Below are positions 42,822 to 51,092 of a stretch of DNA of 64,000 bases, in pieces. Numbering within the stretch: the first letter of the stretch is position 1; every line of letters starts with the position of its first letter. This DNA is from Microlunatus parietis (lineage in GTDB: Bacteria > Actinomycetota > Actinomycetes > Propionibacteriales > Propionibacteriaceae): the NCBI RefSeq assembly GCF_013407955.1, contig NZ_JACCBU010000001.1:62001-126000 (forward strand). The letters run 5' to 3'. Made by a program: the position numbers and the translations under genes. Below the pieces are notes generated by a model. The model was not told the origin of the DNA. It did no database searches and saw only the letters and a program-made list of their open reading frames with translations.

Positions 42822-44493
42822 GATCATCAGCCCCGTCCACGTCCCGCCGACCCAGGTAGGCCTCCACCACGGCGGCGTTCCCGGAGACCTCGGCCGGTGT
42901 GCCGGTGGCCAGCACCTCGCCGAAGTTGAGGACGACGATCCGGTCGCAGGTCCGCAGGACCATCCCCACATTGTGCTCGATCAAGAGGATGGTCAGACCG
43001 TCCGCGGCCAGCGACGTGATCAACTCCGACAGCGCGTCCGCCTCGACATGGTTCATCCCGGCGGCCGGTTCGTCCAAGATCAACAGCGTCGGGTCCGAGG
43101 CCAGCGCGCGGGCGATCTCGAGCCGCCGTTGATCACCGTACGACAGCGCCGAGGCCCGCGCCGAGCCGCGCTCCGCCAGCCCGACCCGGGCCAGGCAGGA
43201 GGCCGCGTGCTGCAGCGCACGCCGCTCGTCCCGGCGCGCCGAGGGCAGCCAGAACAGCCGGCGCAGGAACGTCGGCCGGGTCACCTGGTGGGCGCCGACG
43301 AGCACGTTCTCCAGTGCCGTCATCCGGCCGAACAGCTTGGAGTGCTGGAAGGTACGGCTCACGCCGGCGGCCGCCACCCGGTGCACCGGAGTCCGGCCCA
43401 CGTCCACGCCGAGCACGGTGATCGTCCCGGACGACGGCGGCACCAGGCCGGTGATCAGGTTGATCAGGGTGGTCTTGCCGGCGCCGTTCGGCCCGATCAG
43501 GCCGAGCACGTCGCCACTGTGCAGCTGCAGATCGACGCCCTCGACGGCATGCACGCCGCCGTACTCCTTGCTGACGCCGGCCAGGGTCGCGACGACGTCC
43601 CCGCGCTCGGGATGCCGCCGCCGGCCCAGGGTGGAAGGCCCTTCGGCAGGCTCGGGGACCAACCGCCGGCGCGGGATCAGGCTGGCCAGGCCGCCGGGCA
43701 GGAAGATGATCACCACCAGCAGCAACAGCCCGGACAGGAACGGCCGGATCCAGCCGGCTTCGATGCCGAGCCAGCGCTGCACCTCCGGCAGCAGGGTCTG
43801 GAAGCCGCTGCCCAGCAACGGCCCGACGAACAGGGTCGAGCCACCCACCACCGCGGTGACCAGGCCGTCGATCGCGGCGGCGAAGTTGAAGTCCTCCGGC
43901 GCGATCAGCCGGACGAAGAAGGCCCACAGCACGCCGTACAGCCCGGCCACCGCGCCGGCCGTGACGAAGGCGGACAGCCGGTGCCGGCCGACGTCGACGC
44001 CCATTGCCCGCGCCGCCAGCTCGTCCTCGCGGATCGCGACCAGGGCGCGCCCGTACCGCGACGGCGCCATCCGCCAGAACCAGTAGGCGACCACGACTAA
44101 GATCACCCAGGCGATGCCCGGAGTCAGGATCTTGGGCACGTTCATCCCGTTCGCGCCGCCGGTCCAGGACTGGTTCAAGATCACGATCCGGACCGCCTCG
44201 GCGAACCCGAGGGTGGCGATCGCCAGGAACACCCTGCGCAGGTGCATGGTCGGCAGGCCGAGCAGCAACGCCGCCGCAGACCCGACGGCCATCCCGATCA
44301 CAATCGCGATCAGCAGCGCCGGCAGGTCGCCGATCTGGTCCGGGTCCGGGGTCAGGGCCGCTGCCGTGAACGCCGCCAGCGAAGCGAACCCGGCCTGGCC
44401 GAGGGACAGCTGACCGGCCACCAGCACCGCGTAGAAGGAGAACGCGAAGATCGCCCCGAGGGCGATGAAGACCAGCGTGGAGTCGGTGATCAT
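42814..44493 (-). CDS. Fused LivM permease and LivG ATPase
   Basis: A 559-residue fusion. Residues 1-about 290 are a LivM-type permease with eight to nine helices (LPTMHLRRVFLAIATLGFAEA and FLSGLLLLVVIIFLPGGLASL). Residues about 310-550 are a LivG ATPase: GPNGAGKTTLIN, RTFQHSKLFGRMTALENVLVGAH, LSYGDQRRLEIARALASDP and LLILDEPAAGMNH. Most bacteria encode these as two genes; fusion occurs sporadically in actinobacteria. It is nine bases downstream of livH. Confidence 0.93.
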   Translation of the reverse strand: MITDSTLVFIALGAIFAFSFYAVLVAGQLSLGQAGFASLAAFTAAALTPDPDQIGDLPALLIAIVIGMAVGSAAALLLGLPTMHLRRVFLAIATLGFAEAVRIVILNQSWTGGANGMNVPKILTPGIAWVILVVVAYWFWRMAPSRYGRALVAIREDELAARAMGVDVGRHRLSAFVTAGAVAGLYGVLWAFFVRLIAPEDFNFAAAIDGLVTAVVGGSTLFVGPLLGSGFQTLLPEVQRWLGIEAGWIRPFLSGLLLLVVIIFLPGGLASLIPRRRLVPEPAEGPSTLGRRRHPERGDVVATLAGVSKEYGGVHAVEGVDLQLHSGDVLGLIGPNGAGKTTLINLITGLVPPSSGTITVLGVDVGRTPVHRVAAAGVSRTFQHSKLFGRMTALENVLVGAHQVTRPTFLRRLFWLPSARRDERRALQHAASCLARVGLAERGSARASALSYGDQRRLEIARALASDPTLLILDEPAAGMNHVEADALSELITSLAADGLTILLIEHNVGMVLRTCDRIVVLNFGEVLATGTPAEVSGNAAVVEAYLGRRDVDGADDHG

Positions 44494-44501
44494 GGACGGA
44501 C

Positions 44502-45377
44502 TCAGACCTCGCGGGCGCGGCGCTTGCCGAACAGCCCCTGCGGCCGGATCAGCAAGATCACGAACAGCAGGCCGAACGCGATCAGGTCGCGCCAGGACGA
44601 GCCGATGTACTGCACCGCGAACACCTCGGTCAGGCCGAGGATCAGCCCGCCGATCAGGGCGCCGGGCAGCGAGCCCATGCCGCCGACGATGATCACCGCC
44701 AGCCCCTTCAGCTCGATCGCGGTGCCCATGGTGAGCTGGGCGCTGTTCACGTTCATCGCGAACAGGACGCCGGCGACGGCGCCGAGCGCCGAGGAGATCG
44801 CGAACGTGATCGCGGTGATCCGGTCCACGTTGAGACCGAGCACCCGGGCCGCGGTGGGATTCTCGGCGACCGCGCGCATCCCGCGGCCGAGCCGGGACTT
44901 CGACACCAGCCAGGTCAGCCCGACCATCAGCAGGACGGAGACGGCGGTGATCACGACCTGGACCAGGGTGACCTGCGCGCCGAGGATCTCGAACCGGGTG
45001 TCCGGGAAGGATCCGGCCGGGAAGCGCCGGGTGTCCGGCCCGTACCTCGCCTGCAGCAGGGCTATGAACACCCCGGACAGGGCGATCGAGGAGATCAGGC
45101 CGGCGAAGTGCGCGTCCGGTCTGTCCTTCAGCGGCCGGAACGCCACCCGTTCGATGATCAAGCCGAGGATGCCGCCGATCACGAACACCAGCGGCAACGC
45201 CAGCCAGATCGACAGGCCGCCGCGTTCGACCAGCTCGATGCCGACGAACGCCGATGCCGCGAAGACCGCCGGATGGGCCAGGTTCAGCCGGTCCAGGATG
45301 CCGAACACCAAGGTGAACCCGATCGCGAACAGCGCGTAGATCGAGCCGATGAACAGGCCGTTGAGGAGTTGCTGCAT
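44502..45377 (-). CDS. livH: Branched-chain amino-acid ABC transporter permease LivH
   Basis: A 291-residue LivH-type permease with about eight transmembrane helices: LLNGLFIGSIYALFAIGFTLVFGIL at the start, GLAVIIVGGMGSLPGALIGGLILG near the end. It pairs with LivM to form the channel. It lies ten bases after the binding-protein gene and nine before livMG. Substrate could be leucine-type amino acids, amides or urea; the liv family alone does not settle this. Confidence 0.93.
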   Translation of the reverse strand: MQQLLNGLFIGSIYALFAIGFTLVFGILDRLNLAHPAVFAASAFVGIELVERGGLSIWLALPLVFVIGGILGLIIERVAFRPLKDRPDAHFAGLISSIALSGVFIALLQARYGPDTRRFPAGSFPDTRFEILGAQVTLVQVVITAVSVLLMVGLTWLVSKSRLGRGMRAVAENPTAARVLGLNVDRITAITFAISSALGAVAGVLFAMNVNSAQLTMGTAIELKGLAVIIVGGMGSLPGALIGGLILGLTEVFAVQYIGSSWRDLIAFGLLFVILLIRPQGLFGKRRAREV

Positions 45378-45387
45378 GGCCGGCGGG

Positions 45388-46560
45388 TCACTCGAGCACG
45401 GTGAACTTGCCGTCCTTGACGACCTGCACCACGGCGTCGTGCTCGGCGTCGCGCTGATCGTTCAGCGTGACCTCGCCGAGCACGGTGGGCAGGTCGTCGA
45501 TCGTGCCGAAACCGGTCTTGATCGCCTCCCGCTCGCCGTTGCAGGCCGACCGTACGGCGGCGTCGATGATCGTCATCCCGGCATAGGCCTGGGCCGCGAA
45601 CTGGTCCGGCGCCGCCTGGTACTTGCCCTGGAACGCCTGCAGGAAGGCGGTGTTCTCCGGGTTATCCGACGCCGAGTTCCAGGCCGCGCCGACGACGACA
45701 CCCTCCGCTGCCGCGCCGGCCTGCTTCATCAGCGCCGGGTTGTTGAAGCCGTTGCCGCCGATGATCGGCACCTCGATGCCGAGTTCCCGGGCCTGGGTGA
45801 CCAGCGGCACGGCCGCCTCGATCAGCCCGGACACCACGATCGCATCGGGATTGAGCCCCTTCGCCTCGGTCAGCAGGGCCCGGAAATCCGTGTCTGCCTT
45901 GGAGAACGTGAGGGTGTCGGCCACCTCGACGCCCTCCTGGTCCAGCGAACTGGCGAACACCTTGTAGCCGGACTCGGTGAACGCGTCGTCATTGCTGTAC
46001 ATGACGACCACGCGCTTCAGGTCGTACTGCTCCTTGGCGGTCGCGATCGTCTGCGGGATCACCTGGCCCTCGGTCAGCGAGTCGCGGAAGATGTAGTCGC
46101 CCTGCGCGGTGATCCCCTCGGCGGTGTTGGAGATCGCCAGCACCGGCACCTTCTCCTCCTGCGCGATCGGCTGCGCCTGGAACGCCCCGTTGGACAGGGT
46201 CGGGCCGATGATCACGCTGACCTGATCGTCGATCAACTTCTCGAAGACGGTGATCCCCTGCCGCGGATCGGTCGCGTCGTCCTCGACCTTGAGCTCGTAG
46301 TTGACGCCGCCCTTCTGCTTCAGGTGTTCCGCGGCGAGATCGAGACCCTTCTGCTGGGAGGCGCCGTAGCTGGCGGCCCCGCCGGTCAGGCTGAGCGCGG
46401 CACCGATCTTGACCGGACCCTCGATCGTGCAGGTGTCGCCGGTGCCCTCGCCGGTGAGGTTCCCGCCACCACCGCCGGTCTGCCCGGTCGTCCCGCACGA
46501 GGCGAGGACGAGGGCCGCGGCCGCCGCGGCGGCGGCGATGACGGTCAGACGGCTGCGCAT
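45388..46560 (-). CDS. ABC transporter substrate-binding lipoprotein (LivK type)
   Basis: A 390-residue periplasmic-binding-protein fold lipoprotein. MRSRLTVIAAAAAAAALVLASCG has the lipobox LASC, so the mature protein is lipid-anchored at Cys 22. The core includes GAALSLTGGAASYGASQQKGL, LIDDQVSVIIGPTLSNG and GITAQGDYIFRDSLTEGQV. GGAGGAG precedes the ATG. It heads the liv operon. Family 4 solute-binding proteins include amino-acid and amide binders. Confidence 0.92.
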   Translation of the reverse strand: MRSRLTVIAAAAAAAALVLASCGTTGQTGGGGGNLTGEGTGDTCTIEGPVKIGAALSLTGGAASYGASQQKGLDLAAEHLKQKGGVNYELKVEDDATDPRQGITVFEKLIDDQVSVIIGPTLSNGAFQAQPIAQEEKVPVLAISNTAEGITAQGDYIFRDSLTEGQVIPQTIATAKEQYDLKRVVVMYSNDDAFTESGYKVFASSLDQEGVEVADTLTFSKADTDFRALLTEAKGLNPDAIVVSGLIEAAVPLVTQARELGIEVPIIGGNGFNNPALMKQAGAAAEGVVVGAAWNSASDNPENTAFLQAFQGKYQAAPDQFAAQAYAGMTIIDAAVRSACNGEREAIKTGFGTIDDLPTVLGEVTLNDQRDAEHDAVVQVVKDGKFTVLE

Positions 46561-46666
46561 GGAACTCCTCCGGTCCAGGTGAATGATCCGTCTGAGTATG
46601 GGCCACGGCCCGGGACGCGGCAACAACCGACCCCGCTCCAGGCCATAGCCAACGACAATGCCCGCA

Positions 46667-47264
46667 TCACCGGGAGTCGGTTCGGTCCCGCCGGTAGCTG
46701 TTGATCGTCACGCCCGAGTCGGTGATCACGCTGTCGACGAGCTCGAACCGGGCCAGGCCGGCGCCGTCGTCGAACATCCGCTTGCCGCCGCCGAGCAGCA
46801 GCGGGAAGATCAACAGCCGGTACTCGTCCCACCAGGTCGGCCCGGTGCAGGGCCCGGACCAGCTCGGTGCTGCCGAAGACGACGATCTCCCCGTCCACCT
46901 CGGCGCGCAGCCGCGCCACCTCGGCCGGCAGATCGGCGCCGAGCCGGATCGTGTTCTGCCACACGGGATCGGTCAGGGTCTGCGACACCAGATACTTCGG
47001 CATCCGGTTCATCGCGACGATCGCGGGTTCGGTCGCGTCCGGTTGCATCCAGTCGGTGACGAAGTTCTCGTACGTCCGCCGGCCGAGCAGCAGGCCGGCC
47101 GCCCGCGTCGTCGCACCGCCCATGAACGCGCCGACCGTCTCGTCCTGGTACGGATCGGTCCAGCCGCCGTGGCGGAATCCTCCGTCGGTGTCCTCGTCGG
47201 CCCGCAGCGGGGCCTGGACGACGCCGTCCAGCGACATGAAGTTGATCACGACGATGGATCCCAT
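46667..47264 (-). pseudogene. Dihydrofolate-reductase-like gene broken by a frameshift
   Basis: The frame from 47264 gives INFMSLDGVVQAPLRADED, GLLLGRRTYENFVTDW, KYLVSQTL and VVFGSTELVRALHRADLV. Near 46828-46831 one extra G (in GTGGGACGAG on the minus strand) shifts it. In the shifted frame the family ending continues as DEYRLLIFPLLLGGGKRMF and a proper stop follows at 46667. The original frame runs on meaninglessly into the liv promoter. Either a fresh pseudogene or a base-call error. TATCCT (47271-47276, minus strand) is six bases before the ATG. Confidence 0.85.
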
Positions 47265-47284
47265 CGCCGCAGGATAGCGCCGAC

Positions 47285-47848
47285 TCAGTCGGCCAGGCTG
47301 GCGGCGATCACGCGCGCGGCCGGCGCCAGGTCCGGCTGGCCGCCGTCGAACCGCCGGTGGTTCGCATCGAACAGCATCACCGAGACGAAGGTACGGGCCG
47401 CGTCCCGGCGCCGCCGCGCGGCCAGGGCCACCGGCGCCGCCGCGTCCAGCACGGCCTCGGTCAGCCGGATCAGGGAGTCGGTGAGCTGGCGCAGGTGGCC
47501 GCGAACCTCCGGGTGGGTGTCGATCTCCCGCATCAGCACGGTCCGCAGCAGCACCGACTCGTGCCGGCCGAGGTCGAGCCGCGCCGCCAGCCGGCGCAGC
47601 GAGCCCGCCACGTCACCGCGCCGGGCCACCTCGGCGGCCTCGCAGAGCGGCTGGGCCGGCATCCGTTCCGCGAACAGGGTGGTCAGGATGTCGATCTTCT
47701 TCGGGAAGTAGTAGAACAGCAGGCCCTTCGGGATGCCCGCCTCGCCGGCGATCTTGGCTGTCGGCGTCGCGTCGAAGCCGCCGCCGGCGAACAGTTCCTC
47801 GGCCGCGTCGAGGATGCGTTTCCGGGCCTCGCTCCGGTCCGGCTCCAT
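47285..47848 (-). CDS. TetR-family transcriptional regulator
   Basis: A 187-residue regulator. The N-terminal HTH reads RILDAAEELFAGGGFDATPTAKIAGEAGIPKGLLFYYFPKKIDIL. The C-terminal part is a ligand-binding helical domain typical of TetR_N-only hits. GGAGGAG precedes the ATG. A clear TetR-like palindrome (48384-48399) lies upstream of the SPW gene, the gene before it on the same strand, so autoregulation of an SPW-tetR unit is likely. Ligand unknown. Confidence 0.9.
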   Translation of the reverse strand: MEPDRSEARKRILDAAEELFAGGGFDATPTAKIAGEAGIPKGLLFYYFPKKIDILTTLFAERMPAQPLCEAAEVARRGDVAGSLRRLAARLDLGRHESVLLRTVLMREIDTHPEVRGHLRQLTDSLIRLTEAVLDAAAPVALAARRRRDAARTFVSVMLFDANHRRFDGGQPDLAPAARVIAASLAD

Positions 47849-47948
47849 GCTCGGCTCCTCCCGCGACGGGTTTCGGTGGGAATGATCTTGCGGGCCGGGG
47901 ATCCGGCCCGCAAGTCGACCTGCTCCTTCCCGCTCGGCGGTTCCCGGA

Positions 47949-48308
47949 TCAGCCCTGCGGCACCGTCCGATCGTGATGGGCCCTCATGCTGTACGGGATC
48001 GCCCAGATTCCGGTGGCCAGCGCGAGCAGGCCGGCAATCCAGGCAGTCAAGGCCATCGGCATCACTCCGGCGAAGCCGAGCACCCACGGCGACACGAACA
48101 TCAACAGTCCGAGTCCGGCGTGCACGTACTCCGAAGCGATGGCACCCGGCATGGCCAGCGACCACAGGGCGTTGGCCGCGAGCAGCACCCCGAGGATGAT
48201 CATCGACGTGGTGGCCATCATCGTGGTCTGCGTCCAGATCGGCGAGAGGAAGGCGTAGACGCCGATCACCACGGCCGCCCAGTCCTGCCATCGATTCCAC
48301 TTGCGCAT
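47949..48308 (-). CDS. SPW-repeat membrane protein
   Basis: A 119-residue protein with two SPW repeats, AFLSPIWTQ and MFVSPWVLGFAG, and four hydrophobic helices. The SPW module pairs a Ser-Pro-Trp turn with two transmembrane helices; its function is not known. AAGGAGAG precedes the ATG. Directly upstream is a TetR-type operator and a TACACT -10. It probably forms a unit with the downstream tetR gene. Confidence 0.88.
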   Translation of the reverse strand: MRKWNRWQDWAAVVIGVYAFLSPIWTQTTMMATTSMIILGVLLAANALWSLAMPGAIASEYVHAGLGLLMFVSPWVLGFAGVMPMALTAWIAGLLALATGIWAIPYSMRAHHDRTVPQG

Positions 48309-48383
48309 GGGAGATCTCTCCTTCTGATGAGGAGATCCGTCGACCTCCGGCGGATCACTGTCACCCTCAGTGTAGATCCTTGA

Positions 48384-48399
48384 TTGACCGCCCGGTCAA
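48384..48399. promoter_or_regulatory. TetR-type operator overlapping the SPW-tetR promoter
   Basis: TTGACCGCCCGGTCAA is a two-fold palindrome apart from its two central bases. On the minus strand it supplies TTGACC as a possible -35, with TACACT downstream at about 48370-48375, so a bound repressor would block the promoter. Confidence 0.75.
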
Positions 48400-48444
48400 G
48401 ACCTTGTGATGCCGGGCCACAACGCTCCCTGAACCACCGACGGC

Positions 48445-48831
48445 TCAGGGCACGGACTGGCCGATGACCAGGCCGGCGCAGGCCGCCAGGAGGCAGCCGG
48501 CCAGCAGGCCGAGGCCGTTCAGCAGGGCGGCTCCGTATCGCCGCCGGAGCAGCAGTCGTACGGTCTCCACGCTGGCCGTGCTGAAGGTGGTGTAGCCGCC
48601 GAGCAGGCCGGTCCCGGCGATGGTCAGCCAGGGCGCGCCCGGGGCGTGCGCGGCGGCGTAGCCGGTGAGCAGGCCGAGCAGCAGGGACCCGGTCAGGTTG
48701 ATCACCGTGGTGCCCACCGGGTACGCACCCGGACCGTCGATCCTGGCCTGGACCGCGGTGTCGACCAGGTAGCGCAGAGCGGACCCGACCCCGCCGGCGA
48801 TCGCCACCAGGAGCGGCAGGCCGGGCGTCAC
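48445..48831 (-). CDS. crcB: Fluoride ion channel FluC/CrcB
   Basis: A 128-residue four-helix FluC subunit. GGVGSALRYLVD, PVGTTVINLTGSLLLGLLTG and GTGLLGGYTTFSTASVETVRLL contain the Asn and the Phe-box (TTFST) of the fluoride pore. The GTG at 48831 overlaps the stop of the paired gene (GTGA). The two genes probably form a heterodimeric channel that exports fluoride. No canonical fluoride riboswitch is visible upstream. Confidence 0.93.
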   Translation of the reverse strand: MTPGLPLLVAIAGGVGSALRYLVDTAVQARIDGPGAYPVGTTVINLTGSLLLGLLTGYAAAHAPGAPWLTIAGTGLLGGYTTFSTASVETVRLLLRRRYGAALLNGLGLLAGCLLAACAGLVIGQSVP

Positions 48832-49307
48832 CGGGGCTCCCCCGGATCGGCAGCCGGCACCCGGACCAGACTGCCGGTGGCCAGCCCAGCCCAACTGCAG
48901 AGGGCGCCGGCCAGCACCGTGACCAGGGCGTAGCCGAGCGCCGGCAACAGATCCCCGGACAGGAGCAACAGTCCCGAGTCGGTGGCCAGCGCACTGTAGG
49001 TGGTGAAGCCGCCGAGCACGCCCGTACCGCAGAGCAGCCGGACCGCCCGGCGCCGGCCGACGTCGGGCCCCAACCGGTGCAGCACGGCCAGCAACAGGCC
49101 GAGCAGGTAGGCGCCGCCGAGGTTGATCGCCAGGATGCCGAGCGGGATCCCGGCGGACTGCGGCACGGCCTCGGCGATCAGCGCCCGGGCCGCGGTGCCG
49201 AGGGTGCCGCCGAGGGCGACAAGGGCGACCGACACCGCCGGCGGGTGGGCCGGCGCGAGGTCGGGATCGACCGGCTCGGCCGCCTGTTCGTGATCGAACT
49301 CGGGCAT
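48828..49307 (-). CDS. crcB: Fluoride ion channel FluC/CrcB (longer paralogue)
   Basis: A 159-residue FluC with an extra acidic N-terminus (MPEFDHEQAAEPVDPDL). GGTLGTAARALI, PLGILAINLGGAYLLGLLLA and GTGVLGGFTTYSALATDS are the pore motifs; here the box is FTTYSA. It is translated first, with the shorter paralogue overlapping its stop. A hairpin (49314-49352) covers the ribosome-binding site (AGGAGC). Confidence 0.92.
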   Translation of the reverse strand: MPEFDHEQAAEPVDPDLAPAHPPAVSVALVALGGTLGTAARALIAEAVPQSAGIPLGILAINLGGAYLLGLLLAVLHRLGPDVGRRRAVRLLCGTGVLGGFTTYSALATDSGLLLLSGDLLPALGYALVTVLAGALCSWAGLATGSLVRVPAADPGEPR

Positions 49308-49313
49308 GGTGCT

Positions 49314-49352
49314 CCTATCTCCGGGCAGGCCGAGGTCTGGCCACGAGATAGG
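49314..49352 (-). promoter_or_regulatory. Hairpin masking the fluC ribosome-binding site
   Basis: CCTATCTC and GAGATAGG (49314-49321 with 49345-49352) pair exactly and enclose a second GGCC-type stem. The arm nearest the gene overlaps the AGGAG before the ATG. It does not resemble the known fluoride riboswitch. A GTTGTCGACAAC palindrome lies just upstream (about 49357-49368). Confidence 0.5.
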
Positions 49353-49357
49353 GACTG

Positions 49358-49777
49358 TTGTCGACAACGAGACACCGTCGCGGTTCGGTCCAGCGAGCCC
49401 CACCACTGGGCGCCCGGTCCGGACGGAGCGAGCGCGACGGCCAGTCTGCCACAGGCCCGCCCGCTACCCTCGACGAGGAGCCGCGCCCGCCGGACCAGCC
49501 GTTCACCGAGCTGCCCGGCGCGTCGGTGCAGGACTATCGGCAGGCCCTGGTCGACCTCGAGTTCGGCATGTTCGATCCGGCGGCACGCTGGGCCGGCGCC
49601 GAGCACGCGGCCCGGCTCCGGTCCGAGCGGGCGGCGGAGTTCGCCGAACGGCTGCAGGAACTGGTCGCCGAGTACTTCGGGCCGGACAGCGTGGACTGGT
49701 CCTCGCCGGTCAAGTACGGCTTCCGGTGGGTGCTGACCCCGGTCGACCTGCCGCCGGGCGGGGCGCCTGCCGAATGA
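49358..49777 (+). pseudogene. Probable remnant of an ArsR-like winged-helix regulator
   Basis: From about 49466 the frame gives LDEEPRPPDQPF, YRQALVDLEFGMFDPAARW, HAARLRSERAAEFAERLQELVAEYFGP and SSPVKYGFRWVLTPVDLPP. This matches in style the C-terminal half of actinobacterial ArsR-type regulators. No HTH precedes it; residues before 49466 are low-complexity and unlike a protein. The 3' end overlaps the convergent 49710 gene. Probably a 5'-truncated gene, though a small intact protein is possible. Confidence 0.45.
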
Positions 49778-51092
49778 TCATGGCCGGGTCCTCGCGGAGG
49801 CCGGCCAGAGCCTGCGGGACCGGCAGCGGGCGCCACGGCTCCTTCGCCGGCGGGAGGCGGCGCAGGGCGTCGCCGTACCGGCCGAGATAGCCGATGTCAT
49901 GCGGGAAGGCGCTGCGCCGCAGGCCGGGGAACGTCACCTCGGCGCCGTGCGCGTGGCCGACCCGGGCCCAGTCCTCCGGGGTGGCGATCCCGGCCGACCA
50001 GACGCCGTGCTGGAACGGCAGCACCGCGATCTCCCGGTACGGGTCCGAACGGGCCAGGTGATCATCGAGCGCGACCAGGGCCGAGCGGACCGAGAAGAAG
50101 GCCCAGTACGGCACCGAGCCGCTGCTGATCATGCGCCAGGGATCGCCGACCGCGAAGCTCGGCACCACCAGCCGGTCGGCCCGCTCGCCGCGTTCCCGAT
50201 ACCAGTCCCGGAAGATCGTGGCGACGGCGTGCGACGGTGCCTGCGGGCTCTCGTACCGGAGTCGGATCAGCGGATGATCATGGTCGGCGCACCAGGCCGC
50301 CACGGCGTCGGTCAGGGCCGGCGCGGCACCCCATTCCGCCTCGGCCGCCACGCCGTCCGGCGTCGGGGTATGCGGTCGGTCCAGGTTGCCGGCCGGGTCG
50401 AGACCACCCTGGGCGCCCGCCTGGAACAGGTGCCGCTCCCCCACGCGCACGACGGGCCATGCGGAGCCGTCCTCGATCATGATCACCGGAGCGCCCGGGG
50501 CGAGGGTCTCGGCCAGCCGGCGGGCGTACGCCTCCGGCAGGCGCTGCCACTTCACCCGGAAGTACGCCATCTCGGCGACCATCAACTCGTCCTGGACCTG
50601 ATCATGCATCTGGTGCAGCACGATGTCCGGATTCCGTTCCAGCAAAGGGGGTGCGACGCGTTCGCCGAAGCGCAGCGCGTCGTCCGGCCGGTCCGGGTCG
50701 CCGGTCCGGCGGACCGGGACGAGGACCGTGCCCGGCAGCCACGGCACCTGCAGGGCCGCCGCCAGGTGGACCAGCGCACCGTTGCTGGAGCCGATCATGA
50801 CGGCCGGCACCCGGCGCCGCGGCAGCCGGCCGGCCAGCCACTCCGCGACCCCGGCCAGGTCCACCCGGCCAAGATCATCGGGCCGGACTCCTTCGCTGGC
50901 ACCCAACCGGCTGTACAGCCGGCGCAGCAGCGGCCACGGCAGCCAGGCGGCCGCCCGGATCGCCCGCGCCGCCGAAGCAGGCTGGCCGAGGTGCGGGAAG
51001 CCGCTGCCGTTCAGGGCCGCGGCCAGCGCCGCCTGCAGCGCCGTCGCCGAGTCGAAGGAGGCCGCGCTGCGGTCCGGCGCCAGGTCGCTCAT
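49710..51092 (-). CDS. Conserved hypothetical protein, partly alpha/beta-hydrolase-like
   Basis: A 460-residue protein I cannot place in a family. An N-terminal segment has a GxSxG-like turn (VPAVMIGSSNGALVHLAAAL). The middle has HQMHDQVQDELMVAEMAYFRVKWQRLP and MIEDGSAWPVVRVGERHLFQAGAQGG. The C-terminal part includes LVVPSFAVGDPWRMISSGSVPYWAFFSV and LPFQHGVWSAG. The ATG overlaps the stop of the upstream hydrolase (ATGA), so the two are coupled and may act together. Its last roughly 20 residues overlap the ArsR remnant. Confidence 0.7.
   Translation of the reverse strand: MSDLAPDRSAASFDSATALQAALAAALNGSGFPHLGQPASAARAIRAAAWLPWPLLRRLYSRLGASEGVRPDDLGRVDLAGVAEWLAGRLPRRRVPAVMIGSSNGALVHLAAALQVPWLPGTVLVPVRRTGDPDRPDDALRFGERVAPPLLERNPDIVLHQMHDQVQDELMVAEMAYFRVKWQRLPEAYARRLAETLAPGAPVIMIEDGSAWPVVRVGERHLFQAGAQGGLDPAGNLDRPHTPTPDGVAAEAEWGAAPALTDAVAAWCADHDHPLIRLRYESPQAPSHAVATIFRDWYRERGERADRLVVPSFAVGDPWRMISSGSVPYWAFFSVRSALVALDDHLARSDPYREIAVLPFQHGVWSAGIATPEDWARVGHAHGAEVTFPGLRRSAFPHDIGYLGRYGDALRRLPPAKEPWRPLPVPQALAGLREDPAMIIRQAPRPAAGRPGSAPTGSRT

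Noticed and set aside
49308..49420. A fluoride riboswitch before the fluC genes
   Set aside because: The conserved GGNGAUGG-type core and pseudoknot pattern are not present; only an unrelated hairpin is seen.
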